Of a DNA stretch of 24,464 nt, positions 7,624 through 16,972 are shown one piece after another. The position numbers and the translations under genes are program-made. This DNA comes from Tubulinosema ratisbonensis (lineage: Eukaryota > Microsporidia > Tubulinosematidae): NCBI GenBank assembly GCA_004000155.1, contig RCSS01000181.1, positions 1 to 24,464 of the forward strand. The letters run 5' to 3'. Below the pieces are notes generated by a model that was not told the DNA's origin, did no database searches, and saw nothing but the letters and a program-made list of their open reading frames with translations. Position 1 is the stretch's first letter. Each line of letters begins with the position of its first letter.

Positions 7624-10600
7624 ATGATAGTATTTTATTTAACTAATATTATTTGTACAATGCATAGGTACTTAGAAAATAACGCTCCTAAGAACCATTC
7701 TGCTGGCATAATATCTTCNAACTTATCACGTGATTATGATTATCCAAAGGATGAATCTGGCGGAGAAGTGAATAACAATGGTTATGGAGGAAGCGATGGA
7801 AAATCTCTGGGAACTGACAGAAGAACTCAAACCGGAGGGAATTTTGGTAGCGGGCTTGAAGGAAAAGCGGGAGGAAACGGTGCATCGGCAGGCGATGAAC
7901 ATAATTCAATGGAAAGCGCTGCTTCTGTTGGTGATAAAGGTGCAGCTTATGCTTTGAGAGGATTTGAAAATAGTGGAAGAGAAGATGGTGGAAATTTAGC
8001 AAACCTAGCTAATTTAGGAAATAAAGCAAGCTCAGCTGCAGCCTCTATAGGAGAAAGTATGGGATTAGGTGGCTACAATGGACAAGAATCAGGTTCAATT
8101 GATAGTAAATCAGGATTCGGAAATGATGGCGATCAAAGAGGTTTTGGTGCAAACAGAGGAGAAGGCGAAGGATTCAAAGGTGGCATGAATAGAAGCGGAG
8201 AAGGAAATACTGGTGCAATGGATATAGGAAAACAGGCAGATGAAGCTCAAAAAAACAACCAAGATGCTTTCGGATTAGGTGCCAATACTGAAAAAGATAT
8301 GCAAGGATCAGGTAAAGGGACAAATGATGGCGACTTTTTAAGAGAAGAAGCATCTGGCCAAGGAATAGGAGAGATAGGTGCTGATCAAAGAAGTGGTTTG
8401 GCTGAGTCTTTTGGTGGTGATTTAGGAGCCATAAATGGGGGACTCGGCGCTGGTTTAGAAGGTAAACCTTTGGCTGAAAAAAATGTTATGACAGGAAATA
8501 TGGGCGAAGGTGCTGTTGGACAAGCAGGACTCGCAGCAGGATTAGGTAATGGACCAGCAGGCGGTGGTTTTGGAGGATTAGCAACTGGCTCAAGGTCGGG
8601 TCAAGCTGGCGGATTAAGAAGAAAAGGAGCAAAACCAGAAAAAAAGTTGGGTGAATCAGCAGCCGAAAATGCTAAATTAGCAGCCGAAGCTGGTGAAAAA
8701 GAAGGAGAAAAAAACAGAGAAAATAGTGCCAAGCCATTCGGACCATTTACTGGTGATGCAAAAAATTTCGGAGGAACACCATCGTTAGCAGACGGTTTTG
8801 GTAACGGAGCAGGGTCTGGATACAATGTTAACAAAGGAGAAGGTCTAACAGGTGGAGCTGGTGATGGCTCAGGTAGAGGTAATGGAGGAGCAGGAGGACC
8901 TTACAGTAAAAGTAAACCTGGCTCTGGATACGGAGGGTATGGTGGAGGTCCAGGTGAATTTGGTCCCAACTTACAAGGCGGAGGATTTCCAAGATCTGGT
9001 GGTATTAAACAAGGTGGAAAGGGCGATGACCCTGTTGGTCAAAAGGGAATTCAAAATGCCTTAGATGACGAAGACAATGATCCTTCGGCTCAAAAAGCTT
9101 TACAAAATCTTGAAAACGGATCTGGTACACCTGAACAGGCGAAAGAAAAGGCACCGTCAAAGAAAAAGCTCCCCCCTAAACTGAGAAATTTGCTTAAAAA
9201 ACTTAACGATGCCTTTAACAATAACAAACCTAAACCAAAAAAATNAGAAAAAGAAACTCCGTCAACTCCACAAAAAAAATGGCCGACTTTTCCNTTTAAA
9301 GAAGAAAAATCACCCATCGATGCTCTTCAAGAAGCAGAAGAGGAGCTGGAGAATGAAATCAAGGAACAGAATATNCAACCTGACAAACAGGAAATGGAAG
9401 AAGAATTAGCGAAAGAAAAGGAGGAAGAGTTAGCAAAAGAGGAGGAAAAGGCACAAGAAAACGCAGTTAAAAACACNNCAACACCAGAAGGAAGGGCTGA
9501 GAATTCAAATAATCCAATTGGGGCTGCTGCTAATGCCCAAACACCAGAAGGAGCTGAAGAAAACACTAAAACACCAGAAGGTAGAGCTGCTAATNCAAAT
9601 ACACCAGAAGGAGCTGCAGCAAATGCTCAGACACCTGATGGCCAAAAAGCGAATACACAAACGCCAGAAGGAAGAGCTGCCAACTCTAGCACGCCAGGTG
9701 GTGCGACCGAAAATTCTAAATTTCCTGAAGGTCAACAAGCTAACCTTTCTACTCCTGAAGGAGTTGAAGCAAATTCTCATACCCCAGGAGGAGCCGAGGC
9801 GAATACACAAACTCCAGAAGGAAGAAAAGCAAACACTAAAACACCTGAAGGAAGAGCTGCAAATGCAACTACACCCGAAGGTGCAGCAGCTAATGCAGAA
9901 ACTGCCGACGGACAAAAAGAAAATGCTCTAACGCCTGAAGGAAGAGCAGCAAACGAAAAAACTCCTGGAGGAAGAGCAGCAAACGAAAAAATGCCAGAAG
10001 GAAGAGATGTTGACAATACTGAAATGGCAAAAGCTCCACAAGAAAAAGAAGAACTAAAAGATTTGATGGACGATGCAAAGGCAGAAAAGGCTCTAAATGA
10101 TGAAATAGCCGACAAAATTGGAGATGAAGCAGAAGCTAATGCATTAGAAAATGGCGCTCCTGCAGAAGAAGCTAAAAAAATTGGAGATGAAGAAGCAGAA
10201 AAAGCGAGAAAAGACTTTGATAAAAACCTTGATGATAAACTGAAAGATAAAATTGCCGAAGACGCTAATAAAAACAAATTTACTGATCCTGAAGCTGAAA
10301 GAGCAATAAAAAGATTTCTAAAAGGTAAAAAGAAAAAAGAAGAAGAAATCCCTCAATCGGAAAATGACGAAGAAAATCTTGCAAAGGATTTAGGTAAAGG
10401 TGAAAAACAAGACGCAGGAGATGAAAATTTGAGTGATCAATTTGCTGAACCTGAAGAAGATATGGAAGAAATGTCAGATGATGAAGAAGAATCAGAAAAA
10501 TACATGGAAGGTTTAGATGAATCAGGGGAACAAGGTAAGGATGGAGCAGATGCTGGCGAACAAAAAGCCGAAAAACAAGCAGCAGTTTTAAAAGCAATGA

Positions 10601-12210
10601 AAAATGGTAAAAATACAATTGATGCACAACTTGAAGGAATCAAATCAGATTTAAAAAATGAAGCATTAAAGCCATTAGAAAAGAAAGAAAATGAAGAAGA
10701 CCAAATTGAAGATGATATTGTCGGAAAACTACCACCAAATACAAAAAACCTTCCAATATTAAATGGTTTTACCAAATTACCTCTCAAAAATAAAAAAATA
10801 CCAAAACCTGTTAGCGAAGATGACAAAGAAAAAAACAAAAAAAATCAAAAATTAAAAAATTTATTAGGAAATGCTATCACAAAAAATCAACACAAAGACA
10901 GTCCTTTAGATTCAATAATTACTGATGACGGGGTGTATAATTTGCCAGACAACGCAGAAAAATTAGAAATTGATTCTGGCTTTATATTTTACCCCGAAAA
11001 AGAAGGTGAAGAGTTAAAAAAAGATGACAAATGTAAACAAAAACTAAATTCATTTAAAAATATGGGAGAATTCCCTGATTATCCCTTGGGAGCAGTGTTG
11101 TACATTTTAAAATTCTTTAAAAAACAAATTGATTTGAGAAAAAATAATTCTTCTAATTCTGATGAATGTTTCAAGCCTGAAAAGGGAATAGGTTTGCAAA
11201 TTAATAAAGGAAATGTAAAATTAGAGCCATGGGATTCGTTTTCTAAAAAAATAAGACCAAGTGTATTGGAAGAGGATGTGCCAAAAGAGAAAGAAATTTC
11301 GCCGAAAAAAGAAAAACCGAAAATTAAATCAAAAGTATTTAAAACTTTGAATGGTAAAAAATATTTAGAAATTACTCCTTCTTTAGGACCGAGTCATACG
11401 ATCGAATTAAATGATGATGGAGAAATTAAATTTGATAAAGATGATTTCAAAGAAATGTTGGATGCTGAAAATGATGTTAATTTAAATATTTTAAAAACAA
11501 ATAAACCTTTGGAAAAAGATTCACCTAAAGAAAANGCTTTTGAGGAAAATACTATGTCAAAAATTAAAAAAAGAAAGAAAGATCCTTTAAAATTAATTTC
11601 ACCAAGAAATTCTTTTAACTCTCAGTTTAACCCGAGAAAATTATTTGCTGCTAAGAAAAAGCCTGATATCAAAAGAGTGTACATTAAAGTTGTAAAAAAT
11701 CCTCAGAACCAAATCAAATTTACAAAAATTTTTGTAAAAAATCCCAAAAACAAGAAATCTTCAGTAAAAATAATTGGTGCTCAAGAATCACCAAAAATTC
11801 AACTTGAACCAACAAAGTTAGTCAAACCTGTAGAAGAAAAAGAACCTCCAAAAATTGTAAGGAAAATAAGGAAACCTTTACCACAAGTTTCTAAAACAGT
11901 TATTAAACAACCTATTGTCGATGTATCACCCAAAGAGAATTACATTATTAAAAGTGAAGAGGAAAAGAAAATAAGGAAACCTACAACACAAATGTCTAAA
12001 ACCGTTACTAAGCAACCTATTGTCAAAGTATTGCCTGAAGAGAATTATTTTATGAAAAGAAAAGTTTTAAAGAGGAAAAATAAAAATAAANCAATCAGAA
12101 TTATTAATCCTCAAAAAAATAAAATTGACAACCCTCAACCAAAAGAGAAAGAAAAAGAGAAGGAAAAAGAAAAACAAAAAGTAAATCCTTCAAAGGTAAT
12201 TAATAATTAA
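7624..12210 (+). CDS. PTP3-like secreted polar tube protein, copy A (diverged)
   Basis: The 1528-residue protein starts with a short hydrophobic leader (MIVFYLTNIICT), consistent with secretion. Residues about 30-480 are Gly/Ser/Asn-rich and about 480-620 are Lys/Glu-rich. Residues 620-799 are 18 contiguous decapeptides of TPEGRAAN type, and 800-1030 are strongly acidic, with one Ala-rich module near 840 (ENGAPAEEAKKIGDEEAEKA). A core shared with copies B and C begins near 1030, including LPLK, PWDSFSKKIRP (1202-1212) and GKKYLEITPSLG (1244-1255). The two-cysteine domain of B and C is missing; the end is a basic tail with a 35-residue unit repeated twice (1415-1484) and a KE run. Size, secretion, acid/base zoning and paralogy suggest polar tube protein 3, a tube component of the microsporidian spore. 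The spore wall is an alternative location. A GGG lies 26 bases before the ATG. Several codons contain N. Confidence 0.65.
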   Translation: MIVFYLTNIICTMHRYLENNAPKNHSAGIISXNLSRDYDYPKDESGGEVNNNGYGGSDGKSLGTDRRTQTGGNFGSGLEGKAGGNGASAGDEHNSMESAASVGDKGAAYALRGFENSGREDGGNLANLANLGNKASSAAASIGESMGLGGYNGQESGSIDSKSGFGNDGDQRGFGANRGEGEGFKGGMNRSGEGNTGAMDIGKQADEAQKNNQDAFGLGANTEKDMQGSGKGTNDGDFLREEASGQGIGEIGADQRSGLAESFGGDLGAINGGLGAGLEGKPLAEKNVMTGNMGEGAVGQAGLAAGLGNGPAGGGFGGLATGSRSGQAGGLRRKGAKPEKKLGESAAENAKLAAEAGEKEGEKNRENSAKPFGPFTGDAKNFGGTPSLADGFGNGAGSGYNVNKGEGLTGGAGDGSGRGNGGAGGPYSKSKPGSGYGGYGGGPGEFGPNLQGGGFPRSGGIKQGGKGDDPVGQKGIQNALDDEDNDPSAQKALQNLENGSGTPEQAKEKAPSKKKLPPKLRNLLKKLNDAFNNNKPKPKKXEKETPSTPQKKWPTFXFKEEKSPIDALQEAEEELENEIKEQNXQPDKQEMEEELAKEKEEELAKEEEKAQENAVKNXXTPEGRAENSNNPIGAAANAQTPEGAEENTKTPEGRAANXNTPEGAAANAQTPDGQKANTQTPEGRAANSSTPGGATENSKFPEGQQANLSTPEGVEANSHTPGGAEANTQTPEGRKANTKTPEGRAANATTPEGAAANAETADGQKENALTPEGRAANEKTPGGRAANEKMPEGRDVDNTEMAKAPQEKEELKDLMDDAKAEKALNDEIADKIGDEAEANALENGAPAEEAKKIGDEEAEKARKDFDKNLDDKLKDKIAEDANKNKFTDPEAERAIKRFLKGKKKKEEEIPQSENDEENLAKDLGKGEKQDAGDENLSDQFAEPEEDMEEMSDDEEESEKYMEGLDESGEQGKDGADAGEQKAEKQAAVLKAMKNGKNTIDAQLEGIKSDLKNEALKPLEKKENEEDQIEDDIVGKLPPNTKNLPILNGFTKLPLKNKKIPKPVSEDDKEKNKKNQKLKNLLGNAITKNQHKDSPLDSIITDDGVYNLPDNAEKLEIDSGFIFYPEKEGEELKKDDKCKQKLNSFKNMGEFPDYPLGAVLYILKFFKKQIDLRKNNSSNSDECFKPEKGIGLQINKGNVKLEPWDSFSKKIRPSVLEEDVPKEKEISPKKEKPKIKSKVFKTLNGKKYLEITPSLGPSHTIELNDDGEIKFDKDDFKEMLDAENDVNLNILKTNKPLEKDSPKEXAFEENTMSKIKKRKKDPLKLISPRNSFNSQFNPRKLFAAKKKPDIKRVYIKVVKNPQNQIKFTKIFVKNPKNKKSSVKIIGAQESPKIQLEPTKLVKPVEEKEPPKIVRKIRKPLPQVSKTVIKQPIVDVSPKENYIIKSEEEKKIRKPTTQMSKTVTKQPIVKVLPEENYFMKRKVLKRKNKNKXIRIINPQKNKIDNPQPKEKEKEKEKEKQKVNPSKVINN
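9481..10020 (+). repeat. 18 x 30-bp in-frame decapeptide array
   Basis: Eighteen 30-base units lie without a single length change. They encode decapeptides with consensus T-P-E-G-[RA]-[AE]-[AE]-N-x-x. Pro is lost in only one unit (15th, TADGQKENAL), while Gly at position 4 is invariant. Divergent units include NPIGAAANAQ (2nd) and MPEGRDVDNT (18th). Synonymous sites vary between units, so the array is not a fresh expansion. Confidence 0.95.
11866..12075 (+). repeat. Two tandem 105-bp units in the basic tail of copy A
   Basis: Each unit encodes 35 residues beginning IRKP and containing a Ser-Lys-Thr-Val-x-Lys-Gln-Pro-Ile-Val core followed by ENY. The two units (11866-11970, 11971-12075) differ at many positions, so the duplication is old. 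Confidence 0.85.
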
Positions 12211-12247
12211 AATTAAAANTGTAATTTATGTTTTTTTTTATTTTTTA

Positions 12248-12251
12248 GGGG
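12248..12251 (+). promoter_or_regulatory. GGGG motif before the TRS23 start
   Basis: GGGG followed by TAATAA and the ATG at 12258, within a leader that is otherwise almost pure A/T. It fits the G-triplet variant of the microsporidian start-proximal expression signal. Function inferred. Confidence 0.45.
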
Positions 12252-12257
12252 TAATAA

Positions 12258-12641
12258 ATGATTTTACAATTTTTCATAATAAATAAATCAGGAGGATTAA
12301 TTTACAAATATGAAAGATCTTCTTCAACACAAATAAACAAACTATTAGTTTTGAGCAGCACAATTCATTCTTTATGCACAATGTTTGAAAAAATATACCC
12401 ATGTGAGAAGAAAATAGACTCAAAACAAATGATTAGACTGGACGGAAGAACAATAACATTTTACAAGACGGGTACTGAAGTTTCATTTGTTTTTGTAAGC
12501 ACAGAATCATGTTATAAAATTATAAAAATTGTGTATAAAATGTACTGCGATTTCGTAAGCAAAGACCCTTTTTATGAAATTGACATGCCAATCAAAAATG
12601 ATTTATTCAATCCAGAACCTTTTTTTAACGAATTAATTTGA
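12258..12641 (+). CDS. TRS23: TRAPP complex subunit Trs23/TRAPPC4 (sybindin family)
   Basis: This 127-residue protein matches the longin-like TRAPPC4 fold. The first strand FFIINKSGGLIY corresponds to the YVVNKAGGLIY of animal TRAPPC4. A central helix SSTIHSLCTMF parallels LASMFHSLFAI. The end, VYKMYCDFVSKDPFYEIDMP followed by IKNDLF, is nearly the family signature for the final helix and loop. Trs23 is a core subunit of TRAPP, the tethering complex and Rab1/Ypt1 exchange factor at the ER-Golgi step. It is much shorter than the 219-residue yeast and human proteins; the PDZ-like insertion between strand 1 and the central helix is missing, leaving a bare longin core. It begins 47 bases after copy A ends and converges on copy B with 27 bases between stop codons, so transcripts of the two must overlap. 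Confidence 0.9.
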   Translation: MILQFFIINKSGGLIYKYERSSSTQINKLLVLSSTIHSLCTMFEKIYPCEKKIDSKQMIRLDGRTITFYKTGTEVSFVFVSTESCYKIIKIVYKMYCDFVSKDPFYEIDMPIKNDLFNPEPFFNELI

Positions 12642-12668
12642 TAAATAAATATTCAATGCATTTATAAT

Positions 12669-15600
12669 TTAATTATTTTTAGGATTTGCCGGCAAATCTC
12701 TCTGAGTTGATTTTTTAATTATATTTCCATTCTGATCCATAACGATATGTTCTTTGACTGCGTATATTTTAGGAGGATTCTTTTCTGTTAAAACAGGCCC
12801 TTTTCTTATCACAACTTCTTTCACGGGGGTTAAAACTTTCTTTTCTACCAAAATTGGCTTTAAATTTCTTATTGTTGTGTGTGACACTACGTCTGGTTTT
12901 ATAATTTTACCTGTTTTACTATTAACCTTCACTTTTGGATACACTGGAACCTTTCTTGTCATTGGTTTACGTACAATTCTGGTTGATATTATTCTAGCAG
13001 GTTTTGCCCTTTCCTTAGCAGCTAACATAACATTTCCTAAAATCTTTAACATTGCCTCAGAATTTTTATCGAAAATAGTTTGTAAATCTTTGTAAGCTTT
13101 ACGATATTCTTCTTGATATTTTTCTGATTCATGTTCACATTGATACCTGAAGATTACATTATTCACTGCCTTTGGTATTTTAGAAATGTTCGAATTGAAC
13201 GTAGCTTCTGGGATTCCTAAAGTTTTACTAAATTTTTCAGAATTTTCTTTTAAAATGTCATTTAAATTTTTTACCACTTCATCTGAAAAATTACACTTCT
13301 TATCTTCTTCAGCAGAGGCTGTTTTATTAGAAACCTCAAGAGCTTCTTCATGTTTCTCTTCTCCAATTTCTTGTTGTTTGGCTTCGGTTGCTTTTTCATT
13401 AAAAGCATTCTTTGTAGAAGTAATTTCTGCAGTCTCGGGTGATGTTTTTGCCGCTTCACTAATTTTCTTTTGGAACATACTTTCTAAAGTATTCATGTCT
13501 GATTTTACCGAATGAGCAATGTTTAATGAACTTGTTTTTTCTTTTTCTTCTCCACCTTGTAACATTGAAATGCCATCTTGGCCTGATTCTGAAAATTTAC
13601 TTGGGAATTTTTTCTCAGCTTTTAGTAAATCTTCTACAGAAATTTGTTCAGATACCCCGAGTGGAGGCGTAAGTTTAACAAATTGACTTCCTGAAGGGTT
13701 GGTTATCAATTCTTTTTTAGTATTAGCCAATGTCTCAAGCTGGTTTTCTAATTCTTTTTGTTCCTTCTCAAACCCAGTTTCTTGTTTCATAATTCCATTT
13801 ACATTTAAATTAGCTCTCATTTTTTTAGCATATTCCTTCCAAGGTATCATATGTAATTTACTGCTTAACACGTTAATTCCTGAAGCAGCTGAAATATCCA
13901 AAACATTGTCTTTGCTTGAGATAACTTTTTTAGGGGATTGATTTATTGGAGAAGGTAGATCCATTTCATAACCACTGGCATCAGCTGCATAATATCCTTC
14001 ACCATAAGGTCTATCTGCTCTTTCTCCTAAATTGTACCTGTGAACTAATTTAAAAACATCTTTGCCTGCGTTTTTCATTTCTTCTTTAGCATTTTCTGGG
14101 AAATATATTGTTGCACTTTCTAATTCAATTTTTTTGGCACTCTCAGGGATATTCAAGTATCCATCTTCTCCCTTTATTACATTCAATGGACTGGGAATAT
14201 AATCAGCTGTGATTTTATTTCTTAATTTCTCTGCTAAAGCAGCTTGTTCATTTTTTGCTGCTACTTCTGCTTTGTTTTTAGGTTTTTCAGTCGAGAATGT
14301 TTTTAAAGGAAGAGTTATGAAACTTTTTGTTAAATTCACTACCTTAGCATCATCAGGAATTGTTCCGATTACTCCAAAAGCTTGTTGGGTATCCGCTGCT
14401 TTAATTTCGTTTGCCATTTCTTCGTGTGCCTTTTCTTCTTTTTGTGGATCTTCTTCTGCCATTTCTTTTTCAAAGTCTTTTTTCTCTGCTTCTTCTGCTT
14501 CCTCTTTTATTGCTTCATGTAAATCTGGGTGTAATTGTGCGCCAGCGCCTGATGCCATTGCATCTGAAGCTGCTACATGTCCCATAGCATCGGCCTCTTC
14601 ATGTGTAGCTCCATGTGCTAATGCTTCTTGTGCCGCACCTTCACCAGCATTGTCAGCAGCTGCTTCTCTTCCTGCAGAATCAGCATTTTCTAATACTTTG
14701 TGACTTGGTACCCCAGCTTCAACTGAATTCACGATTTCTTCTGCTGCTGCCTCCGCTGCCGCGTCTTCATTAGCTGCTTGTTGAGCTAAAGCTTTCTCAT
14801 GTGCGTGCTGTAAAGGTTTATCAGGATTTAAAGCATTGAAATAATCCGCTGCTGCTGCTTCTCCAATATTTCTTGCTTCTAAAGGAGTGGCTCCATGAGC
14901 TAAAGCTTGATGCTCAGCCTCTTTGCCAGCAATTTCTGCAGCTTCTTTGTTAGCCTTTCTTTGTGCTGCTCTCTTTGCTGCTTGTAAACCTACTGCTTTT
15001 GCTTCTACTGGTGTTGCACCAAGATTTAAAGCTGCTGCTTCTTCCTCGTTTGCCTCAGAGTGTTGTGCTAATTCTTCTAAACGCTTTTTTTCTTCAGCTT
15101 CATTGTATGGTTTAAAATAATCAGGTTTTGTTCCTAAATCAAAGGCTCCTTCTTCGTGTCCCTCGGCAAATAATTGTTTAGGATCCATTCCTGCTTTTAT
15201 AGCTGCATTGATTCCTTCCCTTTGTGCTTGTTCTGGTGTTGCACCTGCCTCCAAAGCCATCGCAGCTGCCTGTCTACCAGCTAACATTGGATCTTTCTTA
15301 AAACCTTCACCAGCTAATTCCTCATGTGCCATTGCTTTAAGCCTCGATCCTTCTCTCATTGCTTCAGGAATAGAAGATCCATTTTTTAAAGCTGCTTCTG
15401 CTGCATTTTCTCCTGCTTTATGAGCATATGCCTCTCTTTCGCCTATTTTTTCAGCTCCGTGTTCACTTGCACCTAAATTAAACGCATCTTGAGCAGCTAT
15501 GGCACCTTCTATCTCAGCATTCTTGTTTTTGATTTCATCATTGACTAATTCTTCAATTCCTTTATTCTCCAAGGCTGCTAATCTATTTGTGGCTGATGTT

Positions 15601-16292
15601 ATTTTAGGATCTTCTTCTTGTGCTGCTACTGCATTTGCCAAACTTTCTTCATTGTATAAACCTTCAGGTTCAAGTGGTATGCCATGCAAAGATCCTTCAT
15701 CTATTCCTCTAAAACCGTGTGGTATTCCATGTCTGTACATTCCATGATGGTGTAATCTTCTTTTTCTTCCTGCTAGTGACATTAATTCATCGTTCATCAT
15801 TTCCCCTACACCTCTTCTTCTTCCTCCGTGATGATGACCTCTTCCTTCAGCATCTAATCTTCCCAAAGCACCGATAGATTCTTTCATCGCAGCCTTTTCC
15901 TGGTTATGTTCTATATCATCTAAAGCATCTTGAGCATAAATATTTCCTTTTACTGCCGAATCACTGAGATGAGCTAAAACATGCTCCCTCATTAAAGCAT
16001 CTCCCATATTACCAGTAGGCCCAAACACTCCATTTCTTTTATCTCCGTGCAATGATGAATCAGCTCTCCCAAATGCAGAATAATTTCCACCTAACAGTCC
16101 AGCTCTTAAATTACCATTCGACCCATGATGGCTATTTTTTCCAAATTTATTAATATTAGAGGAATGTAAAGATCTTGGTCCAGGAAGTTCTTTTATTGGG
16201 TTATGCATTTCATTCAAGTTCCCTAGATGTCCTTTACAATAATTTCCTACACCGTAAAAAATCAAGTGTGTTAGTTGGATGGTTAAATTCAT
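12669..16292 (-). CDS. PTP3: PTP3-like secreted polar tube protein, copy B
   Basis: I start at the ATG at 16292-16290, giving 1207 residues. The frame is open 45 bases further but offers only a TTG, and from the ATG the protein begins with a plausible leader (MNLTIQLTHLIFYGVGNYC). Residues about 20-60 align with copy C (RSLHSS...HHG). A His/Arg-rich patch lies around 150-195, and Ala-rich modules of GATPEEA-x3-G-x2-AA type fill about 280-600. An acidic stretch follows, and then the conserved core from about 640 (IGTIPDDAKVV, LPLKTF, IPESAK, RYNLGER, PWKEYAKKMRANL near 817, NPSGSQFVKL, SGQDGIS). A helical domain with Cys1000 and Cys1052 and a basic Pro/Lys-rich tail end the protein. The length is close to that of the described Encephalitozoon PTP3 (about 1250 aa). 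PTP3 identity is inferred from size, secretion, composition and zoning. Confidence 0.7.
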   Translation of the reverse strand: MNLTIQLTHLIFYGVGNYCKGHLGNLNEMHNPIKELPGPRSLHSSNINKFGKNSHHGSNGNLRAGLLGGNYSAFGRADSSLHGDKRNGVFGPTGNMGDALMREHVLAHLSDSAVKGNIYAQDALDDIEHNQEKAAMKESIGALGRLDAEGRGHHHGGRRRGVGEMMNDELMSLAGRKRRLHHHGMYRHGIPHGFRGIDEGSLHGIPLEPEGLYNEESLANAVAAQEEDPKITSATNRLAALENKGIEELVNDEIKNKNAEIEGAIAAQDAFNLGASEHGAEKIGEREAYAHKAGENAAEAALKNGSSIPEAMREGSRLKAMAHEELAGEGFKKDPMLAGRQAAAMALEAGATPEQAQREGINAAIKAGMDPKQLFAEGHEEGAFDLGTKPDYFKPYNEAEEKKRLEELAQHSEANEEEAAALNLGATPVEAKAVGLQAAKRAAQRKANKEAAEIAGKEAEHQALAHGATPLEARNIGEAAAADYFNALNPDKPLQHAHEKALAQQAANEDAAAEAAAEEIVNSVEAGVPSHKVLENADSAGREAAADNAGEGAAQEALAHGATHEEADAMGHVAASDAMASGAGAQLHPDLHEAIKEEAEEAEKKDFEKEMAEEDPQKEEKAHEEMANEIKAADTQQAFGVIGTIPDDAKVVNLTKSFITLPLKTFSTEKPKNKAEVAAKNEQAALAEKLRNKITADYIPSPLNVIKGEDGYLNIPESAKKIELESATIYFPENAKEEMKNAGKDVFKLVHRYNLGERADRPYGEGYYAADASGYEMDLPSPINQSPKKVISSKDNVLDISAASGINVLSSKLHMIPWKEYAKKMRANLNVNGIMKQETGFEKEQKELENQLETLANTKKELITNPSGSQFVKLTPPLGVSEQISVEDLLKAEKKFPSKFSESGQDGISMLQGGEEKEKTSSLNIAHSVKSDMNTLESMFQKKISEAAKTSPETAEITSTKNAFNEKATEAKQQEIGEEKHEEALEVSNKTASAEEDKKCNFSDEVVKNLNDILKENSEKFSKTLGIPEATFNSNISKIPKAVNNVIFRYQCEHESEKYQEEYRKAYKDLQTIFDKNSEAMLKILGNVMLAAKERAKPARIISTRIVRKPMTRKVPVYPKVKVNSKTGKIIKPDVVSHTTIRNLKPILVEKKVLTPVKEVVIRKGPVLTEKNPPKIYAVKEHIVMDQNGNIIKKSTQRDLPANPKNN

Positions 16293-16972
16293 AAATTCAA
16301 AGTTTCTTGAGATTTTATTTAAATTTTTTTGAAACAAATTTGTTTTTCTTTGTTACGAATCTTATAAAATGATTTTTCAACAGTTTATTCATATGAATTA
16401 GTCAGCGATGATTGATTATTACGTAATAAAAAAATATATTTTATTCTCATGTAACATGTTTTAAATAAAAATAGGTTATCGAGATAATTAAACAAAATTT
16501 AAAAAATTAAGACATTTATTTCAAATATTTTTTAACTATTTAATCTGAATTGAATGTATTTCTAATTTTTTTTTAATATTATTTGGTATTTTTTATTTTT
16601 AAATTTAAAATAATTAATTTTTTTATAAAACCTTTAACAACTTATTGTAAAAAAATAATTAAAAATTTATTTTTTAAATAAATATATATTTTAAATAAAT
16701 TATTTGTTACAAACAATAATCTTATTTTTTAACAATTGGTTTGATTATTAAAAAAATTATTTAAAAATGGATTATTAAAAACATTGAACAATTGTTAAAA
16801 ATAAAATAATTATTTAAAGATAAAAATTTTATAAAAAAACAATAATTTTATTTTTTTTAAATGTATAATTAATAAAATAAATAGAGAAATTTAATTATTA
16901 AAATAAATTAATTATAAAAAAAATAATGAAATAAAAAATCACAAAAAATAAATATTTTATTTTATAAACAAT
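16293..16972. other. 680-bp extremely AT-rich intergenic region upstream of copy B
   Basis: No gene seen; long A/T runs predominate from 16430 to 16970. Near the copy B start are two perfect palindromes, ATTCATATGAAT (16387-16398) and TTATTACGTAATAA (16416-16429), about 95-140 bases upstream of its ATG, which could be factor-binding sites. It also carries the 3' flank of NC2-alpha. Confidence 0.5.

Noticed and set aside
7624..9100. Bacterial PE-PGRS, silk or collagen identity for the Gly-rich half of copy A
   Set aside because: Composition alone is not evidence. There is no G-x-y periodicity, and the C-terminal core ties it to copies B and C.
9481..10020. CRISPR-like array
   Set aside because: The 30-bp periodicity is continuous coding sequence without spacers, in a eukaryotic gene.
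12754..15747. Many long open frames on the plus strand opposite copy B (up to 164 codons), and similar ones opposite copies A and C
   Set aside because: They are mirror images of Ala/Glu/Lys-rich repeats (Ser/Ala/Phe-rich when read backwards), have no recognisable motif and follow the repeat borders.
16293..16337. A longer start for copy B at TTG 16337
   Set aside because: TTG is an unlikely start in this nuclear genome, and the ATG at 16292 places the hydrophobic leader at the N-terminus.
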